From Fibrobacter sp. (GTDB taxonomy: Bacteria > Fibrobacterota > Fibrobacteria > Fibrobacterales > Fibrobacteraceae), in the NCBI GenBank assembly GCA_024398955.1, contig JAKSIG010000009.1, positions 1 to 64,000 of the forward strand: a stretch of 64,000 bases of DNA, in the 5' to 3' direction. A program made the position numbers and the translations under genes. The notes under the pieces are model-generated. The model searched no databases and was not told the origin of the DNA. It was given only the letters and a program-made list of their open reading frames with translations. The first letter of the stretch is position 1. Every line of letters begins with the position of its first letter. Shown here piece by piece: positions 15,001-20,379 of this stretch.

Positions 15001-15646
15001 AAGAAGATGCGCCAACATTCGGTACAGAAACACCTATCGATTCTACACTTGCAGACAATTCAACATCTGTAGCATTTTCATACCATACTCCATCATCATT
15101 GGCATCAAAATCAATTTCAATTGACAGGCTCCCCGTTGCCAAAAGACTAATTGAAGCATTGTCTACACCCAATCCAATTTCATCTAATTCAAGTTCACTA
15201 GCGTTCAATGTATTCTGAACATCAAAATCTAGCTTGAGTGTATCATTATTTGGGGCACTAAAAACGGGATTTCCAATATTTGACGGCAACTGACCAGGAA
15301 GATTCGTGTTCAATCCAGAAACAAGTGCAGCCAAGGGGACAGATGTCGTCCCATCGGGCAATGCATCTCTATAGTTCTCGAATGCCGTAGATACCAAAGA
15401 CCGTATATTTGAGCCGACACCAGAAAAATATGCAGAAGCAGAATCAAGAGACTCATTCAAGCCAAGTCCGGACAACTGCAAATCATCAACTTCGCTTAGG
15501 GCACTTTCAACTGTAGTAGAAACATTGGATATATTGTCCTCAAAGTCCTCCAAGACAACATCCGCATTCATCATCATGCGAGGTTCGAGTTGTTCGATTT
15601 TATAATTAAAATCGCCGATTCTTCTTTTATTGTTCTTTTTAGACAT
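1..15646 (-). CDS. Giant LEPR-motif RTX repeat surface/secreted protein (C-terminus beyond window)
   Basis: One uninterrupted frame runs from the ATG at 15646 (upstream CAAAGGG, a modest ribosome site) to base 1, at least 5,215 codons; I checked the frame at several points (near 13.0, 10.1, 6.1 kb and the left edge). The N-terminus reads MSKKNNKRRIGDFNYKIEQL followed by EPRMMMNAD, the LEPR-XLL type of N-terminal motif known from very large surface proteins; no classical signal peptide is seen. Residues about 30-2600 look like repeated beta-rich regions. An EF-hand-like loop (DPNKDGKLRLNE) lies near 2630. RTX-type blocks (GGAGNDMLYGDNG, GGRGDDTF, GGLGNDDI) lie near 2790-3115, 3220-3535 and 4580-4930. 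A Calx-beta-like stretch lies near 3590-4000. By family this is a calcium-folded adhesin or secreted structural protein; the secretion route cannot be judged without the C-terminus. Confidence 0.9.
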   Translation of the reverse strand, partial: MSKKNNKRRIGDFNYKIEQLEPRMMMNADVVLEDFEDNISNVSTTVESALSEVDDLQLSGLGLNESLDSASAYFSGVGSNIRSLVSTAFENYRDALPDGTTSVPLAALVSGLNTNLPGQLPSNIGNPVFSAPNNDTLKLDFDVQNTLNASELELDEIGLGVDNASISLLATGSLSIEIDFDANDDGVWYENATDVELSASVESIGVSVPNVGASSSFMGLTVVETSLQDTTLDSADIVATYRNATTDVGLDLEFSLDANDDFPFEFVDVNDVIKVKGPENGEFSVNMPSLQPKQGIGNFSLEHIFDNKVDFSQIPFIHNCDYEEVKISDIVGNLQEYWARASFAINGAVENGVLNLEKIGTYFEKLVEEKQSILGSLLEHMSLDDGNGHVVNLVGDGQNVLQNVALSTSNEAPTSLYLNITPTIANMATGTDELVNFGLLKLGNLNVDCSVRIKLDVHINSATGKLCFDSFNLDKLNLSISKDNINETISLSLFSATVTNGIFSLTASYEANNGSVFTAIPKFSVEAATLKSGSMTVAKLDAAEDPYEFGYDSLTENWIVPDEIKAFASLSGETLSHQVAAYLQSMQTALRKQLEDNVKMDFLGGSVEKVADVVDKIDMVVNGFVDSSNSANNVVGLFVVDKGKYKANFSSVETFVEVFNNAWKKAFEINDDVCSLSYVGFVGEETIVINDVGNATESTRNNFKLDHYTFEFNLKFSNEVDFDLNLAKSLGDYFVNVATFGNVVASCEAGVNFKLNVNFKYLTIGNETIIDDIIDDANVGQNETYYFYDVGSQLQITKTKDVIIDGNNEDYSFSFKVKPNSASNETTVLVLSGGISSQNFRYVAESRGTNGEYTTLLNTSLPDIEYNVQNRKLIFTSDEEFSIYRSEEADAFGELKLVNTVLQTCCSLTLDYNPLSIVLKDAKNASNQTITLKLSNVIDFANDLFSKGVAENANWWESLDKYLSLQKNDEDQFGLDSVGELDFGRSIKNTYGLYVIEADSSGVVRFGCDPSLLQGYKTSRVGDAIVVDSPYYTLESNSGFKYMRMSGVLNASGVIGSEKGILLEKYSIDVATGNCEYKSKYIDSPAHDTCFTASTNESDAIADKNSLQSSINYVVGTDPENPIVDADFNGKFLVQENTIRQEQNPDEYTVGVFATSKEKACWRIVSDNSILLLEKYQVIGKALTLVDSITLDSVTSLSLGADLDKAQESYNALVLELQKLCEGAFDLSFVDESGTYSIGVTSNKTEIYSATISDKFLDITIGSDELHIDTKNCSDSNDLSRAIEDAWKANNSTTQNGALKSVSVRNDKVVFAVAEGTSVVSTTLGLDSNTIGEKNDFKLVDFGGNNLGPVDFESLLGGVDADANIVAVVNAINALINPNSLDDLPSLCWQDVKDNPMDHLEFRSNAAFALENIGSSKVLERLGFSPMRASKCGNDDYRIVGTTLLGIDWSKLFSLDESADAKVELYAKVDFSIGKAIEVKAIDSSNPEFVVISLDENANKSSFAVGGYVKFGDVYFKIHNLDVNSEGNVDSITVSKTDWIVIKENASTTVNWNDPNISLRYVAAIEATFNFVDVNLVADGSVHVEATFTANKKTDANNANDSFLSNWEFQNPQFVYTSANQQSESSNKFEFDGAVAVPGFDTFYIGENKIELEEKNGLPSIKSDFSGLETAIHDKLSDLSNFSVQDVYALLEGLVQRLTAVAQNSDAKIPVINKSVGDLVNVANDIRDIVSKLRKDNIVSLQGLSNRLTKYLEDAGLVAAQNIDADASIFGIDVVDGTVVFGFNISKGFSAVHKFNFGGSGGGISGNADLKVEGDFWFSLSAEMSVGSSFDFILKDAIQFGANVNIVGQKLSFNLGIDGDGQTKGFDALLKNLITVGSDKGDSFVVGKAAFVGTFGQNDLSLLDWELLDEDDDPLPIPFEFAVPMSIFGNLPVSVCGYELGCIKFGKWNGSGIACGNNVNSVVGQALSDISAWLDTRVISADSSVNIVAEKTASGTAASSVNIKLILEDASAVDAGDLVVDFSEVYKRIEDLAEGNLDWFDKIKLAVTGLNNLLDSLESSINSGMMSNIKDVPVVGSAVSGGVDFLSKLKQQVLEPFSDFVYESTGMTAEMVAQKLNDLFGFYAQLTSDSTLLTKLSDAQEWHKEGNGVYYKQGSDFAEWFFTLGGTYSFGNNIGFDLGLPGLGLETDAGVDLSLVWMLNFGMKVSKDGGFQFIFYDENDVSVEIKTGLSGKVLGKMAGLGVELDLDSLEKSSNGSEYEKGVDLKFGLDIDHKSGGSDFVNVNLSEILGQLPTFTPTATVNMLLGLKVGVLSDVEGDAPKFPNIEGNFEFVWDNGEIKALRFRDFKLDMGSFIGGVLGPIVSKIQKVVEPLKPLIDFLTTPFPVLDDLGIEITPLSLAKEFSKGKFDDSMVYAIKDLIALSEKVAAFGKEKELKIDLGSMNLVSGGGFGDSTANNFLRGNTTLDSLNISSYVTDYENLAQNASSALSGNGLQVGDGSWKFIWDEPTNIFKLLLGQDIDLVHYDMPKLSFDFDWDTFIRIWAPLGVRLGVSFNANIDLAFGYDTLGIRQWVGSDYKDFSRLLNGFYVDDLDGMGNDKNELSFYGGLKASAELNAGVSAGVGGGVGINVGFNLFDPNKDGKLRLNEIERVFKEEGLFGMFDVNGAITAKLYAYLDLLFYTKKWNITDDITLFEFNYEHTVKPVMISKSGDDVVANIGSNASSRVSTDNVNKTLDDGDETLILNINGNVVADNYNHKETVTGNGKLIVNAEKGNDKIYIKLAEGNSVQEANFDIEINGGDGDDYIDLSGLTLGAGHYVLITGGAGKDTIIGATGLNVIFGDSYAVPPKVEFKNGKLKISAEANVDADRSGGDIILGGSDRDFIFGGGGDDQIDGGDGADFIFGDGGRIVYEKIEPDSEKWTIDRTDISLDGGKDTLIGGKGNDEIHGGGGDDRIDGGAGNDLIYGEKGHDRIMGGSDDDTIHGGEGMDVVFGDRIAGGSKNVAKPFDVNISSVETSVAAFSQEFIDAQFKKNNERDTEIKENEFKIKLVNENGNPLTPFVSELKNKYQKSSNGESDNNLVNNNLIQYSFDELSSMGNDIIYGDEGNDLIFGDDGSDTTNGGADKIYGGIGNDIIDGDGGADTISGGIDNDIIYGGLGDDIIDGGAGNDMLYGDNGVTDYQSSSIADGNELTAQPGVDDKIVFGDNYGLHGKIYANAKSQTTGGNDKITTGPGMDFVDGQGGSDKITVKLMGDSTTNYTNVTDSGLDGSDTLVVEGTESIDRLLLRQNEEQNLGFVALLPITENDFDSEISETVKKNLNSNIERVNYTQGVDVLNVNANGGDDQVYIDGTAQTTNVDGGAGADKFYVGQLYNSDRVPGTSANIQPVDKFNAVKTNEASYLSDGVSSKTKLNIEGGSGADEFVALNNAGSLSMSGGRGDDTFSVYSFRKEDGVTPFDRGAMTIDGGKDTDTLNVRGTDAEDVFVVTKEGMLSDLVAIKAAGVESTQFDAAAGDDMFYVVGNKSTDVTELNGGKGNDTFSMGGLDKEYTLRSANTDGQTVDVKYEFVDANGVVDTSKESLTESFTVVDSDSAPAVFIVENKGTQNQPDFEIQESYEVFLSSENAAPASFFVGCAGLQNNQTLDVTISAPVPSTVDSNRGDRGFLVGYRKNAGGGIEWGETITVHPTNNTPVEVFVKALQDDLIEEGVRKAIAISSTWNNGSTKNVLTKSVTSVGLVFAGENRDGDVVAGRPLVRTEEFIIGASNEFKVNSIYVPQPDSNEAAANQVLSFYVDGVKQNWSTSDYNLSGNVVTINSNLLQAEKTLTICVRSNVLRVDDSKVYLAYEDMEIDSITIGKKTVCEYTEGCDRYYELNGNVITFYNGITRQPMTVHDAVIVNASLPNSYDWENFEQTTTNASSLSSDLLTIFEHNSVLSESGRSDFTSTSYNVEYKGQLSDGQTVYVKITPTQVLANSKAVAESKRLVVSCSGFSSQADGSIIVSFDSENKSRSITVTAVPDNALDDYGVTKVGAKEEKINDIDGAVYAYGYGKSMMLDTGNPAMLNYKHVVEGQSGMQQASNFNELNNFDEGMLFSLQVVDGVAKIDFSSLSEAQVAVLNGIIGTEWNDDLSDSQVSSLFYHKTFKWVSQKARNVGTANDSIDQIESTVADKWLRIENASYDSSLHILTLFMNEPIELPSGGNNFALLSGNRDSLFVDEMVSVDRLFVNNQQDGVDARATLTAFVNNNRNEAEKNVDAYDSHAVRFTHTELEAFPEKQLAENDDPLMMQSGITAAQMEYAEYNLGKGKDTVDINKTLYREDAYRTYTVVNTGNAANENAEFGLHLGDAGIAAENAANGASFNDGVYHYGLTPIANNGVNVVREESDTEVYYVEAIIKKQDVPPAEADNFVTQRREVKDSFSNQYGFDIEYDFILAEGEYIDGFRFYQAEFDDDIKVNSYQADHTRNLICSGTISSQPPVLNLGAVTYSYAIDSDDSSLFVSWKEKFDSLKATADNIHKDAPNGYEFNMFVDATLSDGSVQRRAVSELTSSSFSISRDFTLTAGISIVSLKFAYGYEGDGQLVINAQSGHDRIDASSTNATRNDMIAFGGLGDDHISMNKGGIAFGDRGQVLYNNGQVNGVDVGDTVLGSTVGDIDAENPVFIDDYTTGIGKTPGRTADEQGNPVHRLQTDGVNRDAYRIQSVDAENGGTDMIKVGGTNSVVVGGAKNDVIVIGGDKNVALGDNGRLKYNNAGNGEAVYGDKLGLGMHLVETTNDNVGGVDNIVIAGDKNVAMGGFAGDSIRITGSDNVAIGDGGRYTVTSERLYAESKNEGEGGKDYISTGDGKNAIIGGTDKDTIRTGTGNDAIVGDGGKVIMDLDRNALMVTNEGFNVGEDLGTAGADDIDAGDGDNVIFGGLGNDDIRTGRGKDVVFGDNGFATFRGNASEALSQVHDTLAVPEIRNEATLSFNFVGNSQTGVPSDSETEAFGADGFAAKNWNNIGGTLSGTYGNDDREIVRFDDGTRASAVSVSYGGIERHRTTGTDNRINLQGYSHNFANSSTDANAALMNSGLMTTAPNSQNENKLEVSVDGLAQYFTHYSVIVYLDLPDSHSADTSSIRKVSLFLEGSTESVASYFVNDSANSNFNVTYRRSEYTSIDNMLADLAHNATVLSDELTGEDAVLIDTTGNYVVFEIPSGYSSDRFRVVIEEAFPGQSPNGKNLPGIAAIQV

Positions 15647-15693
15647 TCTTCAGGCCCTTTGACATATTGTGATTAAAGAGTTCTCTTACCTGT

Positions 15694-16821
15694 TCATTTG
15701 CTTATTTTTACACAACGAACAGATTCTCCAGCTGATTTAGGAGTATGATAAGTCGAATTGAGAGATGTTGTTGTATTTGAGCTCCAATTTGTAAAGCCTT
15801 CTGTTGCCGATATTTCTTCAGGATAGAACCAATACGTTGTTTTAGCTAAGTCATTAAATATTCCTTCAAATAAATATCCAGCACCCATCAAAGAATATCC
15901 ACTATAATTCATACCGCCAAAATTCGTAGCACGAATATCAGCAACATTGTTTTTATTTCCATTGGCATGAACTACGATATAGAGATCATCGTAAGTCAAA
16001 AGTCGCCAGCCATCCGGACAAATTCCCTGATGATTTGTTTTGATTTGGTCAGCACAGCTCTTGGTATTGCATTCACTGGGCAGTTGCATCATTTCTGCCC
16101 ATTGGTAAAGGCCGCCGTATTTTTGACAATTGGTTGTATCGTTGTCATAACAGTAGCGTTCAATCTTGGAGTCATCATTTTGGTCTTTATCTCCGCTAAC
16201 CATTTCGCCAACATTCAAGTTTTCGGCCATAACAGTAACGGAAGCTGCTTTTCCGTCTTTATCTTTGCCATTAATCGTCAGATAATAGTAAGACCGTCCT
16301 TTGTATGTAAACTCCTTATACGCATCCGTGAGAACGCTATCTGAGAAAAACGCCTTCTTGTGATTATATGGTTTCCACTCGCTGCTGCTCGAAGCAACTG
16401 ATGAAGAAGACAGTTTCACGGAAGAACTGCTGCTAGATTTGACACTTGATGAGGAGTTCACCGAGGAACTGGACTTAGCCGAGCTGCTGCTGGATTTCAC
16501 CGAGGAACTACTAGATTCCCGATCGGGGTCGGAAATGACAGAAGAGGATGACGCCCCATCGGCTGGGGCACTGCCCTTGACGCTACTGCTAGATCCTTCT
16601 GTTTTCGAGGAACTGCTGGATTCCAGGTCAGAGCCTGTAGTGACAGAAGAGGAAGAATTGTCATTGATGCTGGAGGAGGATTCTTCGTCCTCAACTGCGG
16701 AACTCAGGGAACCATTTTCGCCAGATGCGCTGGTGGAGCCCGAGTCGTCGCCGCAGGCGTTAAAGGCGAACAGCGCAAAAGCGACCGCGCTCACCAAACC
16801 AATTTTCTTAATCGTTTTCAT
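15694..16821 (-). CDS. FISUMP-domain lipoprotein with serine-rich linker
   Basis: A 375-residue exported lipoprotein. Residues 1-23 form a lipoprotein signal ending in FNAC, so Cys23 is the likely lipidated residue. Residues about 28-147 are an extremely serine-rich linker (repeated SSSSS and SSSSVKSS runs). From about 155 the globular domain has GGLYQWAEMM, CPDGWRLLTYDDL and a C-terminal SAGESVRCVK, the hallmarks of the Fibrobacter succinogenes major paralogous domain. The start is preceded by AGGAGA at good spacing. The stop lies 47 bases upstream of the giant RTX gene on the same strand, so both are probably one transcript. The function of FISUMP domains is unknown; they are abundant surface proteins in Fibrobacter. 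This gene is the best taxonomic marker in the window. Confidence 0.9.
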   Translation of the reverse strand: MKTIKKIGLVSAVAFALFAFNACGDDSGSTSASGENGSLSSAVEDEESSSSINDNSSSSVTTGSDLESSSSSKTEGSSSSVKGSAPADGASSSSVISDPDRESSSSSVKSSSSSAKSSSSVNSSSSVKSSSSSSVKLSSSSVASSSSEWKPYNHKKAFFSDSVLTDAYKEFTYKGRSYYYLTINGKDKDGKAASVTVMAENLNVGEMVSGDKDQNDDSKIERYCYDNDTTNCQKYGGLYQWAEMMQLPSECNTKSCADQIKTNHQGICPDGWRLLTYDDLYIVVHANGNKNNVADIRATNFGGMNYSGYSLMGAGYLFEGIFNDLAKTTYWFYPEEISATEGFTNWSSNTTTSLNSTYHTPKSAGESVRCVKISK

Positions 16822-17027
16822 ACAGAATCTCCTAATTAAAACTTTTATCTAACCCATAGAACACACCCTGTCCCCAGGTCTCCATAGGCAAACTTTCATA
16901 ACAAAAGATATTAAAGAAATCAAACACCATCCCGGCAGGATCTTACAAAAAACAGCTCAAAACGCCCCAAGAATCATAACCTCAAGCGTCAGATCAACGA
17001 GAATTTTGTGTCTATAATACATTTTGC

Positions 17028-17056
17028 ATTATAGGATGAAATTATTTTAATCTAAA
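17028..17056 (-). promoter_or_regulatory. Sigma-70-like promoter for the FISUMP/giant-protein genes
   Basis: On the minus strand TTTAGA (17051-17056) and a perfect TATAAT (17028-17033) are separated by 17 bases, which would give a leader of about 200 bases before the lipoprotein start. The remainder of the 16822-17240 gap is AT-rich and shows no other recognisable feature; the plus-strand promoter of the helicase gene could not be placed. Confidence 0.5.
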
Positions 17057-17240
17057 TTCTAATAAATCGTTGGTTTTCCCAAAGAACAGATTAGTTTTAT
17101 AGGTGATGGTTAAATTATGCGTCAAAAACAATTGAACAATTGGTTGTTTACAATGATGAATCGAAAGTATTCTCCACGACAAAGCGTCTCTCGCACTCAA
17201 AGCTCGACCAAGTAACGATAAAGTAAAAAAGGATTTGTAT

Positions 17241-19262
17241 ATGACGATGAACTCTTATTTTTATTCAAGTGTTGAAGATTCTTTTGGAGAAAAAGAAATG
17301 TTTCAAGAATTAGAATCATGGTCTAAATCTCAAAAGAAAAACGTGTATATCGTAAATCGGCCTTTAGGCGTAGCGAAATACGAATACTCCTATAGCAACG
17401 CATTTATGGTATTGATTCCTGGGTATAAGGTTCTTTTCGTTGATTGCGCAGATGATGATAGCGAGGAATTTGACGAGTATGTGGAAGATGTGATTGATGA
17501 TCTAGGAGCAATATCGGATAAATATGATCACAAAGACATTTTGGGGCGTTCCAGAAAATGGAAAGATCGTCTATTTGTTTGCATGAAAAATCATGAATTT
17601 ACAGATATAAATTCTTTACTAGACTTCACTATGGCTGGTAATGAAGAGGATGCACGTCATGCGGAAATATTAATGTCTCTTATAACCGGAAGCTATAATG
17701 AAGCAGAGAGAATAGGAAAAAACGTACCAACAAATTTATTGGATAAGGTAAAACAGAAAATAATCTTATTTGATGGTGATCAAACAAGATTTATATATGA
17801 AAAGACTCCCGATGAATTAATCCGAATTCAAGGAATGTCTGGTACAGGGAAAACAGAGCTTTTACTTCATAAAATAAAAGATTTGTATTTAAAATACGAT
17901 TCAGACATCATCTTGTTTACATGTCATAATAAAATTCTCGCTCATGAATTGAAGGAACGCTTACCTAATTTTTTCAACTACATGAAAGTTGAAAAGCAAA
18001 TTGACCCAAATAAAATTATGTGCATGCACTCGTGGGGCAGCGCTGGAGATAACGGAACATATCGCTATATATGCCAACGTTATGGATTACCGTTCTATTC
18101 TTTAAGATCAAACATGACATTTGATCAAATCTGTACCCAAGCTGCGGAGATTCTCGAAAAGAAAAAAACACAAGATGGGTGGGAATTTGCGTTTGATTGG
18201 ACTTTTGTTGACGAAAGTCAGGATTTTGGTGAAGGTTTTGTGAGGCTTTGTAGGTGTGTTACAAAGAACAAGGTGTATTTGGCTGGCGATATTTTCCAAA
18301 GTATTTTCTCGGAAATTCCTAGAGATATTCATCCTAATTATCTGCTAAGTAAATGCTACAGAACAGATCCGAAAACGCTAATGTTTGCACATGGTTTGGG
18401 AATGGGTTTATTTGAAAGCAAAAGATATCAATGGTTAGATGAAAAACAATGGATGAACTGCGGCTACGAAGTTTCTAAATCTCAAGATAACACTATAACA
18501 TTGACAAGGGAACCTCTTCGTAGATTTGAAGATATTGATAGTGGATATTCAAGTGTAAAGTTGATCGCTAATTTAAATGGAACATCCATTTTAGATAGAG
18601 TGATTTTAGAAATTAAACGAATAAAGGATGAAAATAAAGATTCAATAAAGCCCCATGATATTTGTGTAATATTCTTGGATGATGGAGATGTTACCTATGA
18701 TCGAATAGCAGTTTTAGAACGAATGATTCTAGAAAATTTCTCCTGGGTATCAAATAAAGCGTATGAAACTAAAGAAAAGCGAAAGAACGAAATAATGCTA
18801 TCAAATAGAAATAATGTGAAAGGATTGGAATTTCCGTTCGTTATCTGTTGTACGTTTTCACTAGGGGTTGGCCTTCGTTATAGAAATGCACTATATACAA
18901 TGATGACTAGATCATTCTTACAGAGTGTTTTAATTGTTGAAAACTTGCCAGAAAAAACAGCGGAAAATCTTCAGAAGCACTTGATGGAAATTTTAGCAGA
19001 AGGGAAAATGACCGTTGAAATTCCAAATGAAAATGAAATTAAACAAATACAAATAAATATAGATAGTCAAGAAAATAGACGTTCTTTGATGGATGTTATT
19101 GACAGAACAATTGACAAGCATTCTATTCCTAAAACATACAAAAAAGATATTAAGAAACAGGTTTATGATTCTGTCGATGAAGAATCTTTTGACCCAACCG
19201 AAGTAGAGGGGTTGATTTTAGCACTTTATAAAATTCAGAAAAGAAGTTGCAAATGCAAGTAA
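17241..19262 (+). CDS. SF1 (UvrD-like) helicase of a helicase-DUF2290 defence pair
   Basis: A large AT-rich helicase gene. The ATG at 17241 is preferred over the upstream TTG at 17235 because AGGA at 17230-17233 is then properly spaced. Walker A reads QGMSGTGKTELLL (about residue 200) and Walker B reads TFVDESQDFGE (about 325), a DExQ variant typical of superfamily 1. Later motifs include FQSIFSEIPR, LLSKCYRTDP and near the C-terminus VKGLEFPFVICC and YTMMTRS, corresponding to SF1 motifs III-VI. The N-terminal 180 residues are family-specific. The next gene overlaps by 10 bases and looks like DUF2290. A helicase plus DUF2290 pair has been described as an antiphage system in phage-satellite defence hotspots, so a role in defence is inferred. 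Base composition is far more AT-rich than the host flanks or the phage late genes, suggesting transfer. Confidence 0.8.
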   Translation: MTMNSYFYSSVEDSFGEKEMFQELESWSKSQKKNVYIVNRPLGVAKYEYSYSNAFMVLIPGYKVLFVDCADDDSEEFDEYVEDVIDDLGAISDKYDHKDILGRSRKWKDRLFVCMKNHEFTDINSLLDFTMAGNEEDARHAEILMSLITGSYNEAERIGKNVPTNLLDKVKQKIILFDGDQTRFIYEKTPDELIRIQGMSGTGKTELLLHKIKDLYLKYDSDIILFTCHNKILAHELKERLPNFFNYMKVEKQIDPNKIMCMHSWGSAGDNGTYRYICQRYGLPFYSLRSNMTFDQICTQAAEILEKKKTQDGWEFAFDWTFVDESQDFGEGFVRLCRCVTKNKVYLAGDIFQSIFSEIPRDIHPNYLLSKCYRTDPKTLMFAHGLGMGLFESKRYQWLDEKQWMNCGYEVSKSQDNTITLTREPLRRFEDIDSGYSSVKLIANLNGTSILDRVILEIKRIKDENKDSIKPHDICVIFLDDGDVTYDRIAVLERMILENFSWVSNKAYETKEKRKNEIMLSNRNNVKGLEFPFVICCTFSLGVGLRYRNALYTMMTRSFLQSVLIVENLPEKTAENLQKHLMEILAEGKMTVEIPNENEIKQIQINIDSQENRRSLMDVIDRTIDKHSIPKTYKKDIKKQVYDSVDEESFDPTEVEGLILALYKIQKRSCKCK

Positions 19263-19942
19263 AATTTTCTTTTGACGTACCTCAATATTATACGAATCGT
19301 TTTTCTAAAACGATTCGTGAAAAAATTGATGTTGTAATGTTGCTATTGGATGTTCTATACTGTATTCAAAGTGGAATACAGGAATCTGAAAACGGAAATC
19401 TTGTTATAGAGATCAACGATATCAAAAGATTGTATTTTTTTGAACAAAAAAGATATTATTCTATAGCATTTCCTTTTGTTATCAAAAAAGGAAATGCTGA
19501 AGAAAAAAAATTTTCCTTTTATTGTAATGACTTTGAAATTTCAAGTTCTTTACTTGCGAATGCTCAAGAAGTCGTGACACAACTAAAAAGTCAAGGTTTT
19601 TCAGCCATTGAATATATTGATTTGATTGCAATAATTGAAGATGTATCTTTAGATGAATGCGGTAAATTTGACAATAAAAAAGCAGACTCCCTTTGGAGTA
19701 TAATATCGTATTTATTTACAACAGAAGATTCATATGTAAGGTATGATTACGACGAAGAACATGTTGAAATGAATCATCCATTAAATCACCTTGATGTCAA
19801 TTATTCTACATATGGAACTTATAAAATTGGTTTACCTGATTCGAAAAAAGAGTTCGGAAAGGATAATAAACATTACATGTCTCAATCTTGGTTTCAAGAA
19901 TTATGTAACTCGAGTCCTGTAAAAAACATCGATTTTAAATAA
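19253..19942 (+). CDS. DUF2290-like protein, partner of the helicase
   Basis: A 229-residue protein read from the ATG at 19253, overlapping the helicase stop by 10 bases, so the two are translationally coupled. The N-terminus (residues 1-110) alternates hydrophobic and charged segments. The C-terminal third has the string YVRYDYDEE followed by HPLNHLDVNYS, an RYDYD...HPxxH pattern that I associate with the DUF2290 family. No enzyme motif can be assigned with confidence; the paired histidines could bind metal. Pairing with an SF1 helicase points to the described helicase-DUF2290 antiphage system, but the family assignment here is from memory of the pattern and not from a search. Confidence 0.55.
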   Translation: MQVKFSFDVPQYYTNRFSKTIREKIDVVMLLLDVLYCIQSGIQESENGNLVIEINDIKRLYFFEQKRYYSIAFPFVIKKGNAEEKKFSFYCNDFEISSSLLANAQEVVTQLKSQGFSAIEYIDLIAIIEDVSLDECGKFDNKKADSLWSIISYLFTTEDSYVRYDYDEEHVEMNHPLNHLDVNYSTYGTYKIGLPDSKKEFGKDNKHYMSQSWFQELCNSSPVKNIDFK

Positions 19943-19952
19943 GAGTTGGTTT

Positions 19953-20255
19953 ATGACAAATGGAGATGATAGAAAATCAAAAAATCTTGCCGATTGTGCG
20001 AAGAAACGATTGATTTCGGCAAAACAGTTAGAAAATATTGACAGAACTGGTGCTACATATATTGCAGGAATTGCATGTGAAACAATGTTCCGTTCACTTC
20101 GTTACAAAAACAAACGAGAACATAATTCTGGACATTGTATTTCTGATTTGGCTCAAGAATGCGGTTACTTTGAAAAGATTCCTTTTGAAATAAAGGCTGA
20201 AGTAAATGCAAACACGGCCTCAACCACCGATTCAGCAAGCACTTTTTCTATATGA
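19953..20255 (+). pseudogene. Shortened HEPN-like protein gene
   Basis: A 100-codon frame starting 10 bases after the DUF2290-like gene. Residues about 14-80 read like the N-terminal part of a HEPN-type helical domain (ATYIAGIACETMFRSLRYK, then GHCISDLAQECGYFEKIP). After residue 85 the sequence becomes low-complexity (NTASTTDSASTFSI) and stops, so the C-terminal half, where the RxxxxH ribonuclease motif normally lies, is absent. It is probably a remnant of a third, possibly toxic, component of the defence cassette. It could also be a genuine short protein. A strong terminator follows within 25 bases. Confidence 0.5.
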
Positions 20256-20276
20256 TACACCTCGTATTATACAAGC

Positions 20277-20304
20277 AAAAAAAGCCCCAAAACGGGGCTT
20301 TTTT
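20277..20304 (+). terminator. Bidirectional rho-independent terminator
   Basis: GCCCC (20284-20288), loop AAAAC, GGGGC (20294-20298), flanked by an A-run on the left and a T-run on the right. It ends the rightward helicase cassette and could also serve the leftward DUF2335 gene. Confidence 0.85.
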
Positions 20305-20379
20305 ATAATAGATTTCTATAAAATCGGGATATAATCTTGGCTTTATTTTTTTAGCCTTTGTACCAACAAAAAGGACGGA

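Noticed and set aside
191..15218. Many long plus-strand frames (up to 476 codons) across the left 15 kb
   Set aside because: They are antisense to one continuous minus-strand frame with recognisable RTX repeats, have odd Val/Ala/Cys-rich compositions and no ribosome sites.
16380..16720. Simple-sequence repeat as a phase-variable tract
   Set aside because: The serine codons are mixed and do not form a pure short tandem repeat; it is a normal protein linker.
20040..20304. Frameshifted continuation of the HEPN gene in another frame
   Set aside because: Other frames after position 20215 give no recognisable HEPN motif before the terminator.
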